Positions 45,067-54,670 of a stretch of 64,000 bases of DNA are shown here, piece by piece. The notes under the pieces are model-generated. The model saw nothing but the letters and a program-made list of their open reading frames with translations. It made no database searches and was not told the DNA's origin. Within the stretch, counting starts at the first letter, position 1. The number at the start of each line of letters is the position of its first letter. A program made the position numbers and the translations under genes. Origin of the DNA: Pycnopodia helianthoides (lineage: Eukaryota; Echinodermata; Asteroidea; Forcipulatida; Asteriidae); the NCBI GenBank assembly GCA_032158295.1, contig CM063261.1:4774001-4838000 (forward strand), written 5' to 3'.

Positions 45067-45904
45067 TTAAAGGAACATTACAAAATTGGTTTTTGCTAAC
45101 AAAACAGTTGCTGGCAGTGTAAGCACTTAATGTAATCCACCATATACACAAACTGACAAACCTGTAGAAGTTTGAGATCAATCGGCCATCAACAAAATGA
45201 ATAAAACGCTCACTGAGCGATAAACTCCAATTGGCAAGTTAGTTTATTCATTTCTCATCAAATATGGCATTTCAGACAGAAATATTCCAAGGGATGTTTT
45301 TTACTATCATCATCATTAGACCGTGTAAGCTTTATGTAAATCTGTGATCAAAAAGTACATTTGTTCTTACCATTTCTGTAATAAGGGAATAAAAGGGAAG
45401 TGACGCGGTCTTAACTGGCCGTTTAAAACGGCAGGGTCGTGGCCGTGTGATAAAGGACTGAGCCGAAGGCAAGGTCCTTTATCGCACGGCCACGGCCCTG
45501 CAAGGTTTTAAACGGCCAGTTAAGACCAAGTCACTACTCTTTTATTCCCATTCATAAATGCCCTTTTTGTTAAAAAGCGTAATATTTTTGGAAAAATCTC
45601 AACTTTTCTGTTAACTTTCATTTCCTGTCACATCCTCGAGCCCTGTTTCGCGAAGGATATACATGCCACGCTCAACAGTTGTGCGTACGCGCGCGTCATA
45701 ACATTAACATGTTTTTAGATTGAATACCAATATGTGTTGATTGCGTTTCACGTAAATTAGCGCCTGCGTGTAACCTTGCGCACCACAGGTGTGTTTAAAC
45801 ACTTCTAGCCGTGCATTATCATCTGTTTAAACACCCCCACATGACACGCTCTCCACCAATCAGAATGGATAAACTCTCCGAGGTATTTATGAATGTTCCT
45901 TTAA
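45067..45904 (+). mobile_element. MITE-A, copy 4, split by element Pal
   Basis: TTAAAGGAACATTACAAAAT starts it. The right end is cut after CCATTTCTGTA (45380) and resumes at ATGTTCCTTTAA (45893-45904). An internal deletion removed the GGGTCACGAGAAAATAGTGA part. Confidence 0.85.
45382..45893 (+). mobile_element. Element Pal, copy 3, nested in MITE-A
   Basis: The palindrome core runs from AAGGGAATAAAAGGGAAGTG to TCACTACTCTTTTATTCCC (about 45384-45549) and is followed by the same tail as copy 1 (GTGCGTACGCGCGCGTCATA, CCAATCAGAATGGATAAACT). Insertion into the MITE-A right end fixes its real borders. Confidence 0.9.
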
Positions 45905-46291
45905 AGGAAGGGTCATTAATTGGTTTTTGTCAAAGTAATCCAAGTGATTTACAGGCCAAATAATCAATCCCTTTTAGCAACTGTTTTGCAAGGTGACAGT
46001 GGGTACCAACCACATCTCTGGCCAAAGCTTTCACAAATGGACACCACCAAAATTTGAATCTCTTTAAAACTCGCCTTGAGGTGAGACCTGCTGAGTTTTG
46101 GAGATTCCAATTTTTCAACATACCTTTATGGATTTCTAATCAACAGAGGCATTTCAGACAAAATAATTTTGCAGGATGCTTTCTACTATTACCATCTTCA
46201 TAACAAGGAAGCTTTCAGATAATTTTTTTTTTTTTTTAATAATTAACAAATTTAGGGTCACCACCAAAGTGTGACCCTCACCTTACCTTTA
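45901..46291 (+). mobile_element. MITE-E, copy 1, sharing TTAA with MITE-A
   Basis: TTAAAGGAAGGGTCATTAAT, GGTTTTTGTCAAAGTAAT and GACAGTGGGTACCAACCACA, ending AGTGTGACCCTCACCTTACC with a decayed TTAA. Its left TTAA is the right TTAA of MITE-A. Confidence 0.75.
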
Positions 46292-46304
46292 TACTGAAGA
46301 TGCG

Positions 46305-46574
46305 TTAAAGACAAAAACCTTTGGTTTTTTTAACCAAAATTTAGACATACAAAACTCACCTGTGAAAATTTCATTTCAAAAGGTGTAGGCCTACATTTTT
46401 GAGATTTGTCCATGTAGGAAGAATAGCTAGTCATTGGAATACACAATCTGAGAACAGATTGAAATGTTTTTTAATCCCTCTCGACATTATCAACAGCTGC
46501 AGTGCTTCTCACCAAATAAGTTTGTATGGTCATTAATTCTTGGAGTAATTACCAAAGGTATACACTCCCTTTAA
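46305..46574 (-). mobile_element. MITE-C-like, diverged, inverted
   Basis: TTAAAGAC at the left, TACCAAAGGTATACACTCCC and TTTAA at the right; AAACTCACCTGTGAAAATTT, TTTTTGAGAT and CACCAAATAAGTTTG place it with MITE-C. Confidence 0.55.
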
Positions 46575-47426
46575 TGGCAGCTCTGGATCTGGATAACGGT
46601 AAGAGTTGATCGCTTTTTAAAAATTTTAAATTTGCGGAGTGGATTTTCTGAACCCATGCAACGCTCAATGAGAGTACAAGGAACACGTAGAGCCTAATTT
46701 TGGCGAGATCCGATTTCAAATGAGAACTCCAGGTGCAGAAACGTAAATGACAAAAAGTTTTGTATTGGAGTTTGTACATGAACCTCATAGGAGCCGATAG
46801 CGGATCGAACCTCATAATTCAAGGAGTAGTCCGCTATCATCTAGCGGAACAAGTGAAATGTGTGTGTGTGTACAAATGGCCGTATCACATGATTCAAAAC
46901 CCCACAGTATGCACGGAGTGACAAAAAACTAATCTTTTTCATCACAATGATAATGAGTGAAAAAGTGACACGGACACTGTCGCTGACACGCGACAGTAAT
47001 TCTACTTCTTTTCTTAATTCAATTGCCCACCCCCATCATGTCACCATTCATTGTCAGTGTCACTGTCATTGTCAATGTCATTGTCAAGACAAGCAATCAA
47101 GGCCAAGCAATTGATTGAAAGAGGATTTAGCCCAAATACAGTTTATTTAGGCAACAAATATTATTAATGCAATTAGCTCTACTAACTGTTAATATGGTTA
47201 CATTTCTAAGATAAGAGTGTACTGTTAGCGCAAGGTCATTGAAAAGGTATACTTTCACATCAGAAAGGCAGCAGCGGTATCATGCAGCATGCCGACCAGC
47301 ACTCAGCCAGGCTAGCTCAACCCTCAACCTCTCAGCACACACACACATGACACACTGAGTCGGCCATAAAATGACGAATGAGTCACTCGCAAAATACAAA
47401 ATGGTAACTACCCAAAAAATACTTAC
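46575..47426. other. MOB1 intron 1, 5' part
   Basis: A hexamer run, TGTCAN repeated about seven times, lies at 47051-47088. Otherwise unremarkable DNA up to the exon 1 donor at 47426/47425. Confidence 0.5.
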
Positions 47427-47440
47427 AAAAGAAAGCTCAT
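47427..47440 (-). CDS. MOB1: MOB1 coding exon 1 (14 nt)
   Basis: ATGAGCTTTCTTTT|GTAAGT: M-S-F-L plus the first two bases of F5, followed by a consensus donor. Exon 2 starts with the missing base, giving M-S-F-L-F-G-S-R-S, the MOB1 N-terminus. As I recall, vertebrate MOB1 genes also have a first coding exon that ends in M-S-F-L-F, so the split is probably ancient. The start context (AAAA before ATG, A at -3) is good. No gene finder would call this exon alone; its assignment rests on the exact fit of sequence, donor and phase, on the correct strand and 27.8 kb upstream of exon 2. A rival match elsewhere upstream is unlikely but cannot be excluded without a transcript. Confidence 0.88.
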
Positions 47441-49953
47441 TTTTGACGCCACGATTGCTGTTGATGTTGGTCATCTACCCCGTGAAGAAAAATAAAATCT
47501 GTCACCGTTTTCAAGAGAAAACAACCAGTGAATGCCGATCACAACATCGGAGGCACAGGTATTGCTGATCGTTGTAATGTATTCATTTTCTGGTTGCGGT
47601 CGATTCAGAAATTCAGGGATTAACTTGAGATTTTTTAAGTAGCAAAGTTTGCTTATCAAATTCCCAAGAATTTTTCCTTTAAAATATTGTTTTTTTTTGT
47701 TTAATAGCTAGTTAAGTTATGATTATAAAGAATGTTATCGAAAAAATTGATAACATTAAAAAAATTATGCGTTTTTCAAAAGGTTCACGCATACACAGTT
47801 TAGCATTTTATGAGAGCGTCCCGAACACCTGAAGCTCTTGCCGCTGGTGGCGCGCTAGTTTTGTATGTCAACAATTTCAGCTGTATGCTTTTTTTGTAGA
47901 GGGCGCTTGTTTTGGTACCGGTTGAGTTCAGTCATCACTTTCTCTCCAACCCCCGCCTTCTCTAGCAAAACAACTCTACTACGCCGGCTATGGATTAGCC
48001 ATAAGTTAAAACGCCCTTTGTACGAATCTAATTATTTTTGCAACTAACAAATGGTTATTCTTAACTTCCTTATTATTTTTATCGATGCCACTACTGTTTC
48101 TGTTTCTTATTCACAATGATTGTAGCCTATGTCAGTCATCGCCAGAAAGTTGTATAGGCGTTGGTTTCTTCCCACCCTCCCCCCCCCCTCCCTCCGCTTA
48201 TTCCGAACTGGGCAATTTTGATGAAAAAGATAAAAGGTGTACATGTTAAAGCTATAACCTGCTGGTCGATTTAGGTGAATGGTTGTTGTTATGGGCTAGG
48301 ACGAAAATTTGGACGACACGAGTTAGTGATTGCAGCCGCCGCCGTCACAAATGCAGCCCCACCCTCCATGCCTGAACCAAAAGACGTCACGTACCTGTAT
48401 AAATCACGGAAGTAGAATTTTCATAGAACCATCGCTGGAACGAGTTGGTGGGATAAGGTGGTGTGATTGGGACATGCCATCTCATAAAATTAACCGTGAC
48501 AAATTAAGTTATTGATAGCCTTCGATCCCCTTTTGTAATATTTTGTTTGAGGCATAAAAACAACCGGTTACTCAGCACAAGCCCCTATACAAATATTATT
48601 TTCCGCTCTCTGTTTGTAAAAACCCTACTGTAAAATGGTTTTATTGGCGGGACCAACAACCTTGCTCAAAAAACGATTCTAGACTCATGGTCTCAGGGGA
48701 GTTTTGTTCATTCATTATTCAAAAATTAAATTACACAAACGAAATTGCCTTGATACTTTTATAATGCTCCCTGATCCAATTGCCATCCATGCTAATCGCC
48801 ACGCTGGCGCTCGCTCTTGGGTTTTACTCATTAAGATGGTCGTTATTAGGTTCGACTGACTTTTAAAAAAGTTTTATTTTGAAGATTAAGTGACCATCGA
48901 AAACATTAACATCTAGCCCTTTTCCGAAACGTTTTCCTGATAGGCCAACTTCTCAATGTCACTTCTGCCATTATTATTATCTCTGACGTGCTCAAGGGCC
49001 CCAACGATTTTTCGTTTCTTGACCGTATACCTTGAATTAGAAAGGTCGTCGTTGAAACTCGAAACATCCCCACCCGCATCTCTTGATGCTGACAAGATTG
49101 TCCGAGTAATAGATGGTCAGCCTGATGCTACAATCAGCCTCCCCTATAAATTATTTACTCTTCTGTACCGATTACGGGCACTGGGCCATCTTTTCATTCA
49201 AAACCACTTTACTTTGAGAAAACGCAAAACTATTGTAGAAATTAATTATCCGCAGAATATAATAATGCCATACTTTTTTCATATAGGCAACTGTGAATCA
49301 GAGCAATAGAGACGAATTTGAGAGAAAAAAAAATAAAATGTTAAAATACAAATGCTTGTTACGTAAATGGTATGGTTGACAGCCTCTTGCTGCTGAATTT
49401 TACGACATTGAATGATCTTTTTGCGATCTAATGACAGTGAACGATCTTGACCAGTGAATGCTAAACTGTTGAAAGACATTGAATTCCTTTTGACTGTTGA
49501 ATGCTGATACAACTGAGCATTAATTTTCAAACGAAATGAATGAGCCGGTTATAGTAATACAATGAATGATTTTGTTGTTGTTGAAATTGGCCGCTAAAAC
49601 CTACACTTCATAGCCCCTCTAGCTCTGGATGAAAAAAGGATTAAATCTATACTTAACTATACGTAATTATTTTGGTAGTCACTCCTCAGGGCTATAGACG
49701 GATGGATGGACTTAATCAACGTTTGATTTAATTGTTTATTGTAAAAAAAGATTGATGTCATCACTGCATAGCTCGATGACGGCGATACTTGTCATTGGTT
49801 TCCATGGAAATCACGCTATCTGCGAGTGAGCAATAAATACTTTGTGTTGCTCAAAGCATGGCGGCCCATGCTCACAGCCCGGGTATCCAAAGCATTCCCT
49901 TTCACACTGAAAGAAATGAAATTCCTGGGCAAATTTTGTTCAAGTTTTCACAC
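47441..49953. promoter_or_regulatory. Divergent intergenic region, MOB1 side
   Basis: Holds the MOB1 5' untranslated region and promoter (minus strand), extent unknown. No TATA box is obvious near the start. 47790-47960 is richer in CG dinucleotides (GGTGGCGCGCTAG, GGTACCGGTTGAG). A minus-strand frame at 48913-49100 with a KKRK run has no ATG and no recognised domain. Confidence 0.4.
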
Positions 49954-50306
49954 TTAAAGGTGTTGTACACTTTTGGTAACAGCTCAAAATCAGTGTCCAC
50001 ATTTTGTGTGATTCAACATAATGCATGAACAAACAAACCTGTGAAAGTGAACGTTTGAGCTCAATTGGTCATCGTGGTCACGAGAAAATAGTGAAAAGAG
50101 ACCCTATGTGTTTTCTGGTTTTTTTTCCAAACATCAAGTTTTTATCACGCGCGATAAAAACTATTGTTTTACTCATTTCTCAGAAAAGATAGCATTTTAG
50201 GCAGAAATATTTTAAGGAAACCTTTATACTTACTTTAAATCATTTTTGTGAACATTTGTGTTTTTCGATCTTATTCTTACCAAAAATAGTGTACAGGGCC
50301 TTTTAA
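49954..50306 (+). mobile_element. MITE-D, full copy
   Basis: TTAAAGGTGTTGTACACTTT and ATAGTGTACAGGGCCTTTTAA are the ends, with TTAA flanks. Inside: GGTCACGAGAAAATAGTGAA, TTTTTATCACGCGCGATAAA (a small hairpin) and TTCTCAGAAAAGATAGCATT. Confidence 0.8.
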
Positions 50307-50757
50307 ACAAATTGTTAACCCTGTGGCAAAACCCCAAAGGAATAGCCATAAAAAATATTACTATGTGGTTAAAATTCCCTTTGAAATTTCCTCGGGTGGC
50401 TTAAGAGTGTCAACAGTTGTCTCGAGAGACTACTAAATCGAAAATGAACAACCTGGCCATGCATGGGTTGTAATAGAAGATGGCGATGTAAAGTCAAGAT
50501 GTCAATAATTCGCCAGTGGGGATTGCGCCCTCTCTTTGTCATTTTAATGACAGCTAATTATTGTCATCAAAGATGTTGTGCATGTGATGGGGAGTTTAAT
50601 GCAAGTTTATTATTTGCTATTGAGGAAGTTATTCTTGGAGGCATGGAGGGATGTTTTGACCCCTGTCCACCCACAATTATTTCTTTTGTGCACATTTCAA
50701 CATTTATAAATCATGGAGGTCGTACTAGATTCCTTCCTCCATATGGTGGGATGACAC

Positions 50758-50802
50758 GGGTGGGCTGGGTTGGGGGCGGGGGGCGGGGGGCGGGGGGATG
50801 GG
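50758..50802 (+). promoter_or_regulatory. G-rich tract (G-quadruplex motif)
   Basis: Nine or so runs of three to six G spaced by one or two bases, ending GGGGGGATGGG. It far exceeds the usual four-run quadruplex pattern. It lies about 380-420 bp upstream of the PDZ gene ATG, on its coding strand. Confidence 0.6.
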
Positions 50803-51057
50803 CCAATGATCACAAATTCGCATAGATAATTTTTAGTTTGATATTAATTTGATATGATTGAAGTCCGTTCAAACATTTACTACGTTCACTTTACTTGATG
50901 AGACATTTCACTATAGTGCACTAGTCGTTTCAAACCGCGTACAAACTGACACCGGTCTCCACACAGCACATTAATTGAGAGACTATGTCAAGTTTAGTTA
51001 GTTAAACGTCACCTTTGACCTTCCACCTCTGACCACAAAACATGTTTATTTAGCTCG

Positions 51058-51179
51058 TTGCACACACACACTCGCTCGCGGTGGTCGATAGAATGTACCG
51101 CTGAGTGTTTTCGAGCAAAGTCTTTCGTTGAAAAAATTCCACGTTTGTGGACTTTGAAACTGAAACGCATGAGAGAAAA
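51058..51179 (+). promoter_or_regulatory. Likely 5' UTR of the PDZ gene with overlapping uORF
   Basis: Upstream of the ATG at 51180 the only nearby ATG is 51169, out of frame (M-R-E-K-W...), with a C at -3 and so a weak context. It runs through the coding exon to the donor region. The frame in line with the PDZ start is open upstream to GTG at 51147 but has no earlier ATG. Confidence 0.45.
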
Positions 51180-51275
51180 ATGGCTAATTACACGGTTGTG
51201 TTGGAGGGTGGATCACCCTGGGGCTTCAGGCTCAAAGGAGGTAGGGGTACAGGAATACCGTTGGTTGTTTCCAAG
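51180..51275 (+). CDS. PDZ-domain gene, first coding exon (PDZ-LIM, ALP/Enigma-like)
   Basis: ATG with a strong context (A at -3, G at +4) encodes 32 residues, M-A-N-Y-T-V-V-L-E-G, then GSPWGFRLKGGRGTGIPLVV and S-K, followed at once by the donor AAG|GTGAGT in phase 0. PWGFRL-x-GG with a P-L-x-x-S-K/R end is the beta-A to beta-B start of the N-terminal PDZ domain of PDZ-LIM proteins (PDLIM1-7, LDB3/ZASP), which tie alpha-actinin and kinases to the actin cytoskeleton and muscle Z-discs. In that family the first coding exon ends at the same place. Synaptopodin-2 starts in a similar way and is the main alternative. I found no second exon (G-D-x-I-x-x-I-N/D-G pattern) in the remaining 12.7 kb, so intron 1 probably runs past the window. 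Confidence 0.85.
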
Positions 51276-52768
51276 GTGAGTGAATTCGTCTCACAAAATC
51301 ACATTCATCCTACTTTTTGTGCGTATTGATTGTTTTTAGTAATTCATTTGAGTGAGGGCGCCCCCATCGAAACGGCCCTCATTTTTTTGTTTTGTTGATT
51401 TGCTTTTTGGTTATTTATTTACTGTTAGTGTTGGTGTTAGTGTTAAATTTAAAACTAGTTAGCCAGTTTTTGACAAAAAGGGTAGTTCACTAGTTGTACT
51501 TTATTAACTTTCACCAAATCCCAAATATGGCAATAGTTAATAATATTCAATTCAGTGTCGGTGATAAATCGAAATACATAATATTTTTTAAATTGATGTC
51601 ACTTTCCACTGTATATGAGTGCAATCAATAATTCAGTCCACGACAATTGGGAATACCACGATTGGTGACCAGAGGTTTACAACTTTTGTTTCGAACAACA
51701 TTTTAATTGTACCCGGTACCCAATTGCACCATCATTATCACAAAAATTGTGGTCTTTCATTCTTACTTTGCGATTGAAGTTAGAACTTAGAGGCCAAATT
51801 TAAATATCCTGAACTAAAATAGAGTGTAGTAAAAAAGGATAGAAAAGTATACATTCACCCAGATTTCAGGGTATTAAAACGTTGCGGTTCTATCGAGTGT
51901 TGCAGATTTGAACATAGCACCTGAGTAAAAAAAACTAATTTACCCGATATGTTTGCTTGTACAATGTATGTTATTATTAATATTGGAGAAAAAGTGGCCG
52001 TCACATTTTGCGTCTTTGGCTGTGATCATGGCAGCAAGTGTGTCCAATCAGTAGGCTTCACAGTCTTGAACTTCTGACTGTAGGCTGTAACCATGGAGGT
52101 AAAATCATGCTATAACTACCTCCATGTGTCACTGTCACTGTCAGCAATGATGGTCCAGGGATGACAGAGTCTCGATTAGTTGCTATAAGATCAGGGTTGG
52201 TTGTGGAGATTTCGGATACGATTGGTTGAGTAGTGATTAGGTGATCGTGAACTTGTTAAGGAATGTAATGTAGATCCACTGTATGCTGCACAAGTTATAT
52301 TGGCTTCATTTTTATGACCATACAATGCTGACAGACTGGTTACATTGACTACAGTAGTAAAAGCTACACACCTACACCGTGTAGTGAACAACTTCAAAGG
52401 ATGTAATAACCATTCTGGTGCAAATTAAGTACCCATGTGATTTTAAAACCTGCAACAGACAGTTATTGCAGTGTTAGATTACAAGTTTCATAAAACAGAA
52501 CTTCAAGTTTCATGAAATTCATTGCAGTAATTTTGATAATGAGTATACTCTTCTATGTTTATAAATTTAAGAATCTTTATCATAGCCAGAGATGGAAAAT
52601 GCAAAATGAAGCTAACAAAAATTCAAACTGAAAAGAACATTGGGAAATTGATTTTATCCTTAAAATTTTCAGTATCTAGTTTTTGATTTATGTACGTGTA
52701 CACGAGGGTACCTCAACTGGCAAGGTTATTACACAAACTGGTGTTTTTTGTGTTGTAATTTGAGTTTA
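51276..52768. other. PDZ gene intron 1, no exon recognised
   Basis: AT-rich. A small inverted repeat with GGAGGTA and TACCTCC lies at about 52095-52130. Nothing else stands out. Confidence 0.5.
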
Positions 52769-52980
52769 TCGCTTCTGACTGCCCCCCCCCCCCCGAAAAA
52801 AAGTACAAAATAGGGCGAAACTGCCAACATTAAGGCTGGATGGCTAAGTTGGTAGAAAGCCGGAACATTAATCTTCAGGTAGCAGATTCAAATCCTGCTC
52901 CAGTTGATTTCTCTTTTTTCAACCCAAAATTAATTAAAATTTACCCAGTCAGTTTACCTTCAAGTGGTTTATTATTTGAT
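52769..52980 (+). repeat. SINE-2, copy with short leader
   Basis: CTGACTG, a poly-C run, then AAAATAGGGCGAAACTGCCA, TGGCTAAGTTGGTAGAAAGC, box B AGATTCAAATCC, CTCTTTTTTCAACCC and TTTACCCAGTCAGTTTACC. Directly followed by another SINE-2. Confidence 0.8.
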
Positions 52981-53002
52981 AATTGAAATAAAAGGTTGCA
53001 TC

Positions 53003-53225
53003 CCCAGGTTGCATCATAAACTTGGTTGTGATCCATGGTCATACGACGTGAGGTTGAAGGACTTCTGACTGGCACCCCAAACAAAGATATTGACAAAAGA
53101 GGGAGACCACCAACATTAAGAGCTAAATGGCTCAGTTGATAGAGCGCCGGCACGTTATTCTAGAAGCGAACAGGTTCAAATCCTGCTCTTAGTAAATTTG
53201 TCTTTATTCAACTCAAAATTTGATT
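53003..53225 (+). repeat. SINE-2, near-full copy, tandem to the previous one
   Basis: CCCAGGTTGCATCATAAACT, GGGAGACCACCAACATTAAG, TGGCTCAGTTGATAGAGCGC, box B AGGTTCAAATCC and TTTGTCTTTATTCAACTC. It begins only about 22 bp after the end of 52769-52980 in the same orientation. Confidence 0.8.
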
Positions 53226-54309
53226 TATAAAAACAAATAATAATACATGTACAAACGTAAAAGTGCAAAGCCCTACATGTGTAAGTTTGTAAAAGGTAAC
53301 CTGTCTCATGGAAGTATTGTATAGCCCACTGATCCTCAGATATATTAATATTAATATTAATGAGGGTATTTAGTTTCTCCAGATCTTTAGAATGTATTGT
53401 AATAAAAACACCCTGCCCATGTCTGCCAAGTTCAAGGCTCAATATTACATTTCCTCCGCAAAGTACAGTGCAGAGATTTTACATGTAATTTTAATGTACA
53501 TTTTGAGCCAAAATTTAAGTGTGCTGTAGAGTGTACGTGTACTTCCCTTTTGTGTGATTCGTGTTCCAGTAAAGCGTTTTTGTGAAGCAGCAATTTTTGG
53601 AATTGATCGTCTGGTAATTTACAGTGAGTACAATGCACTGTGTCAATGGTTCACCTACACTTGATTGAACACTTTATGGACAACTAGTGCATGCCCATTA
53701 TAACACGATATTGGCCGTTTGAGATCATTCCAGATTTGCCATTCAAGTGACGAATCAGATGTCCCCTCCGTGTGGTTCAATAAACATCAGGAATTATTCG
53801 GGCGAGACCGGTAAAAATAGTATCAATTAATTAGACAAAATGGGATAACAATGCATTCCACAGCAGAGTATTTGAATGACCACCTGATGACCTCATCAAG
53901 TTTGACCTCAGTTTATTTGTTTGCCAATTCTGAGTCAAATGCCCTAAATACGTTACATAGTTGTGGATTGATTTGCCACTTCACAAAATACATTAAAAAA
54001 AAAAAAAAAAAAATCGTTTTAGGGAAGTAAGCTACTGAGTGGGCAGAGTATAACAGGTGAATTTTCCTTTTAAAATTAGACATTGCTTCAAGCATAGCCC
54101 GGTCCTTTTAAACAAAACATGTAAACAATTCTTTGACCTAAATTTGTAAAATGACAAATGAAAAAGGAAACAAAGCGAAACCAAAACAACACATTTCTGT
54201 CATTATAATGAAAAGGGTTCCAGCAGAACCATTTCTCTGGATGATTTATTTAAGTTGAAAAACTTCTTTAGGTGCTGCACATTTTTCTCACTCAACAATT
54301 GAAAAAAAG
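53226..54309. other. PDZ gene intron 1, no exon recognised
   Basis: AT-rich DNA with a poly-A run near 53993-54013. A minus-strand frame at 53432-53638 has C and H residues but no regular zinc-finger spacing. Confidence 0.5.
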
Positions 54310-54452
54310 AAGAAGAATTATTTAGCTAATTACAAACTGCTGACCAACCATAATGACCTGTGGTGTATGCAAAAATTGTTTATGGCCTGAAGTTTCAACC
54401 TGAGCAGAGTCCTGCTTTAGAGGGTTGAAACGTCGAGCCATAAAAATGTTTG
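54310..54452. repeat. Repeat R, copy 2
   Basis: ACAAACTGCTGACCAACCAT, TATGGCCTGAAGTTTCAACC, GCAGAGTCCTGC, then GGGTTGAAACGTCGAGCCAT. A shorter piece is at about 56310-56390. Confidence 0.6.
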
Positions 54453-54503
54453 CTCTTATCAATTAACAGAATACGTAGATAAGCTTGGGGACAAGGTTTT
54501 TAG

Positions 54504-54670
54504 CAAGGATTTGGTAAAAGGGTGTCCAAATTTGCTGGAAATTTAAGAGCTGGGTGTCCAAATTGTTCCCTTACAGTGCATTTAAATGCAAATGACAGAT
54601 ACAACGGGTGTCCAAATTTAAAACAGGGTGTCCAAAAGACACCCAGACACCCCTCTTGCTAACACTGTGC
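54504..54670 (-). repeat. Repeat N, copy 2, inverted
   Basis: CAAGGATTTGGTAAAAGGGT, GTCCAAATTTGCTGGAAATT and AACAGGGTGTCCAAAAGACA, then CACCCCTCTTGCTAACAC. Reverse complement of 29662-29811 with small indels. Confidence 0.8.

Larger units (their letters stand above)
14830..47440 (-). other. MOB1: MOB1 gene (5 coding exons, whole locus)
   Basis: MOB1 (Mats) is the scaffold and co-activator of the LATS and NDR kinases in the Hippo pathway. The five coding exons join, with canonical GT/AG introns and matching phases, into 648 nt: 215 residues plus a TAG stop, against 216 residues for human MOB1A. In the joined protein the family's zinc ligands are at C79, C84, H161 and H166, and the threonines that Hippo/MST kinases phosphorylate are at T12 and T35, the same numbers as in human. 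Introns are 27,779, 1,313, 1,441 and 1,430 nt. Everything from SINEs to a nested decayed gene fills intron 1. Untranslated exons cannot be placed from sequence alone. No frameshift or stop interrupts the coding exons, so the gene looks intact. Confidence 0.95.

Noticed and set aside
48913..49309. Small minus-strand protein with a KKRK run, and an opposite 117-codon frame
   Set aside because: The minus-strand frame begins at TTG, not ATG; neither frame shows a domain or convincing splice sites.
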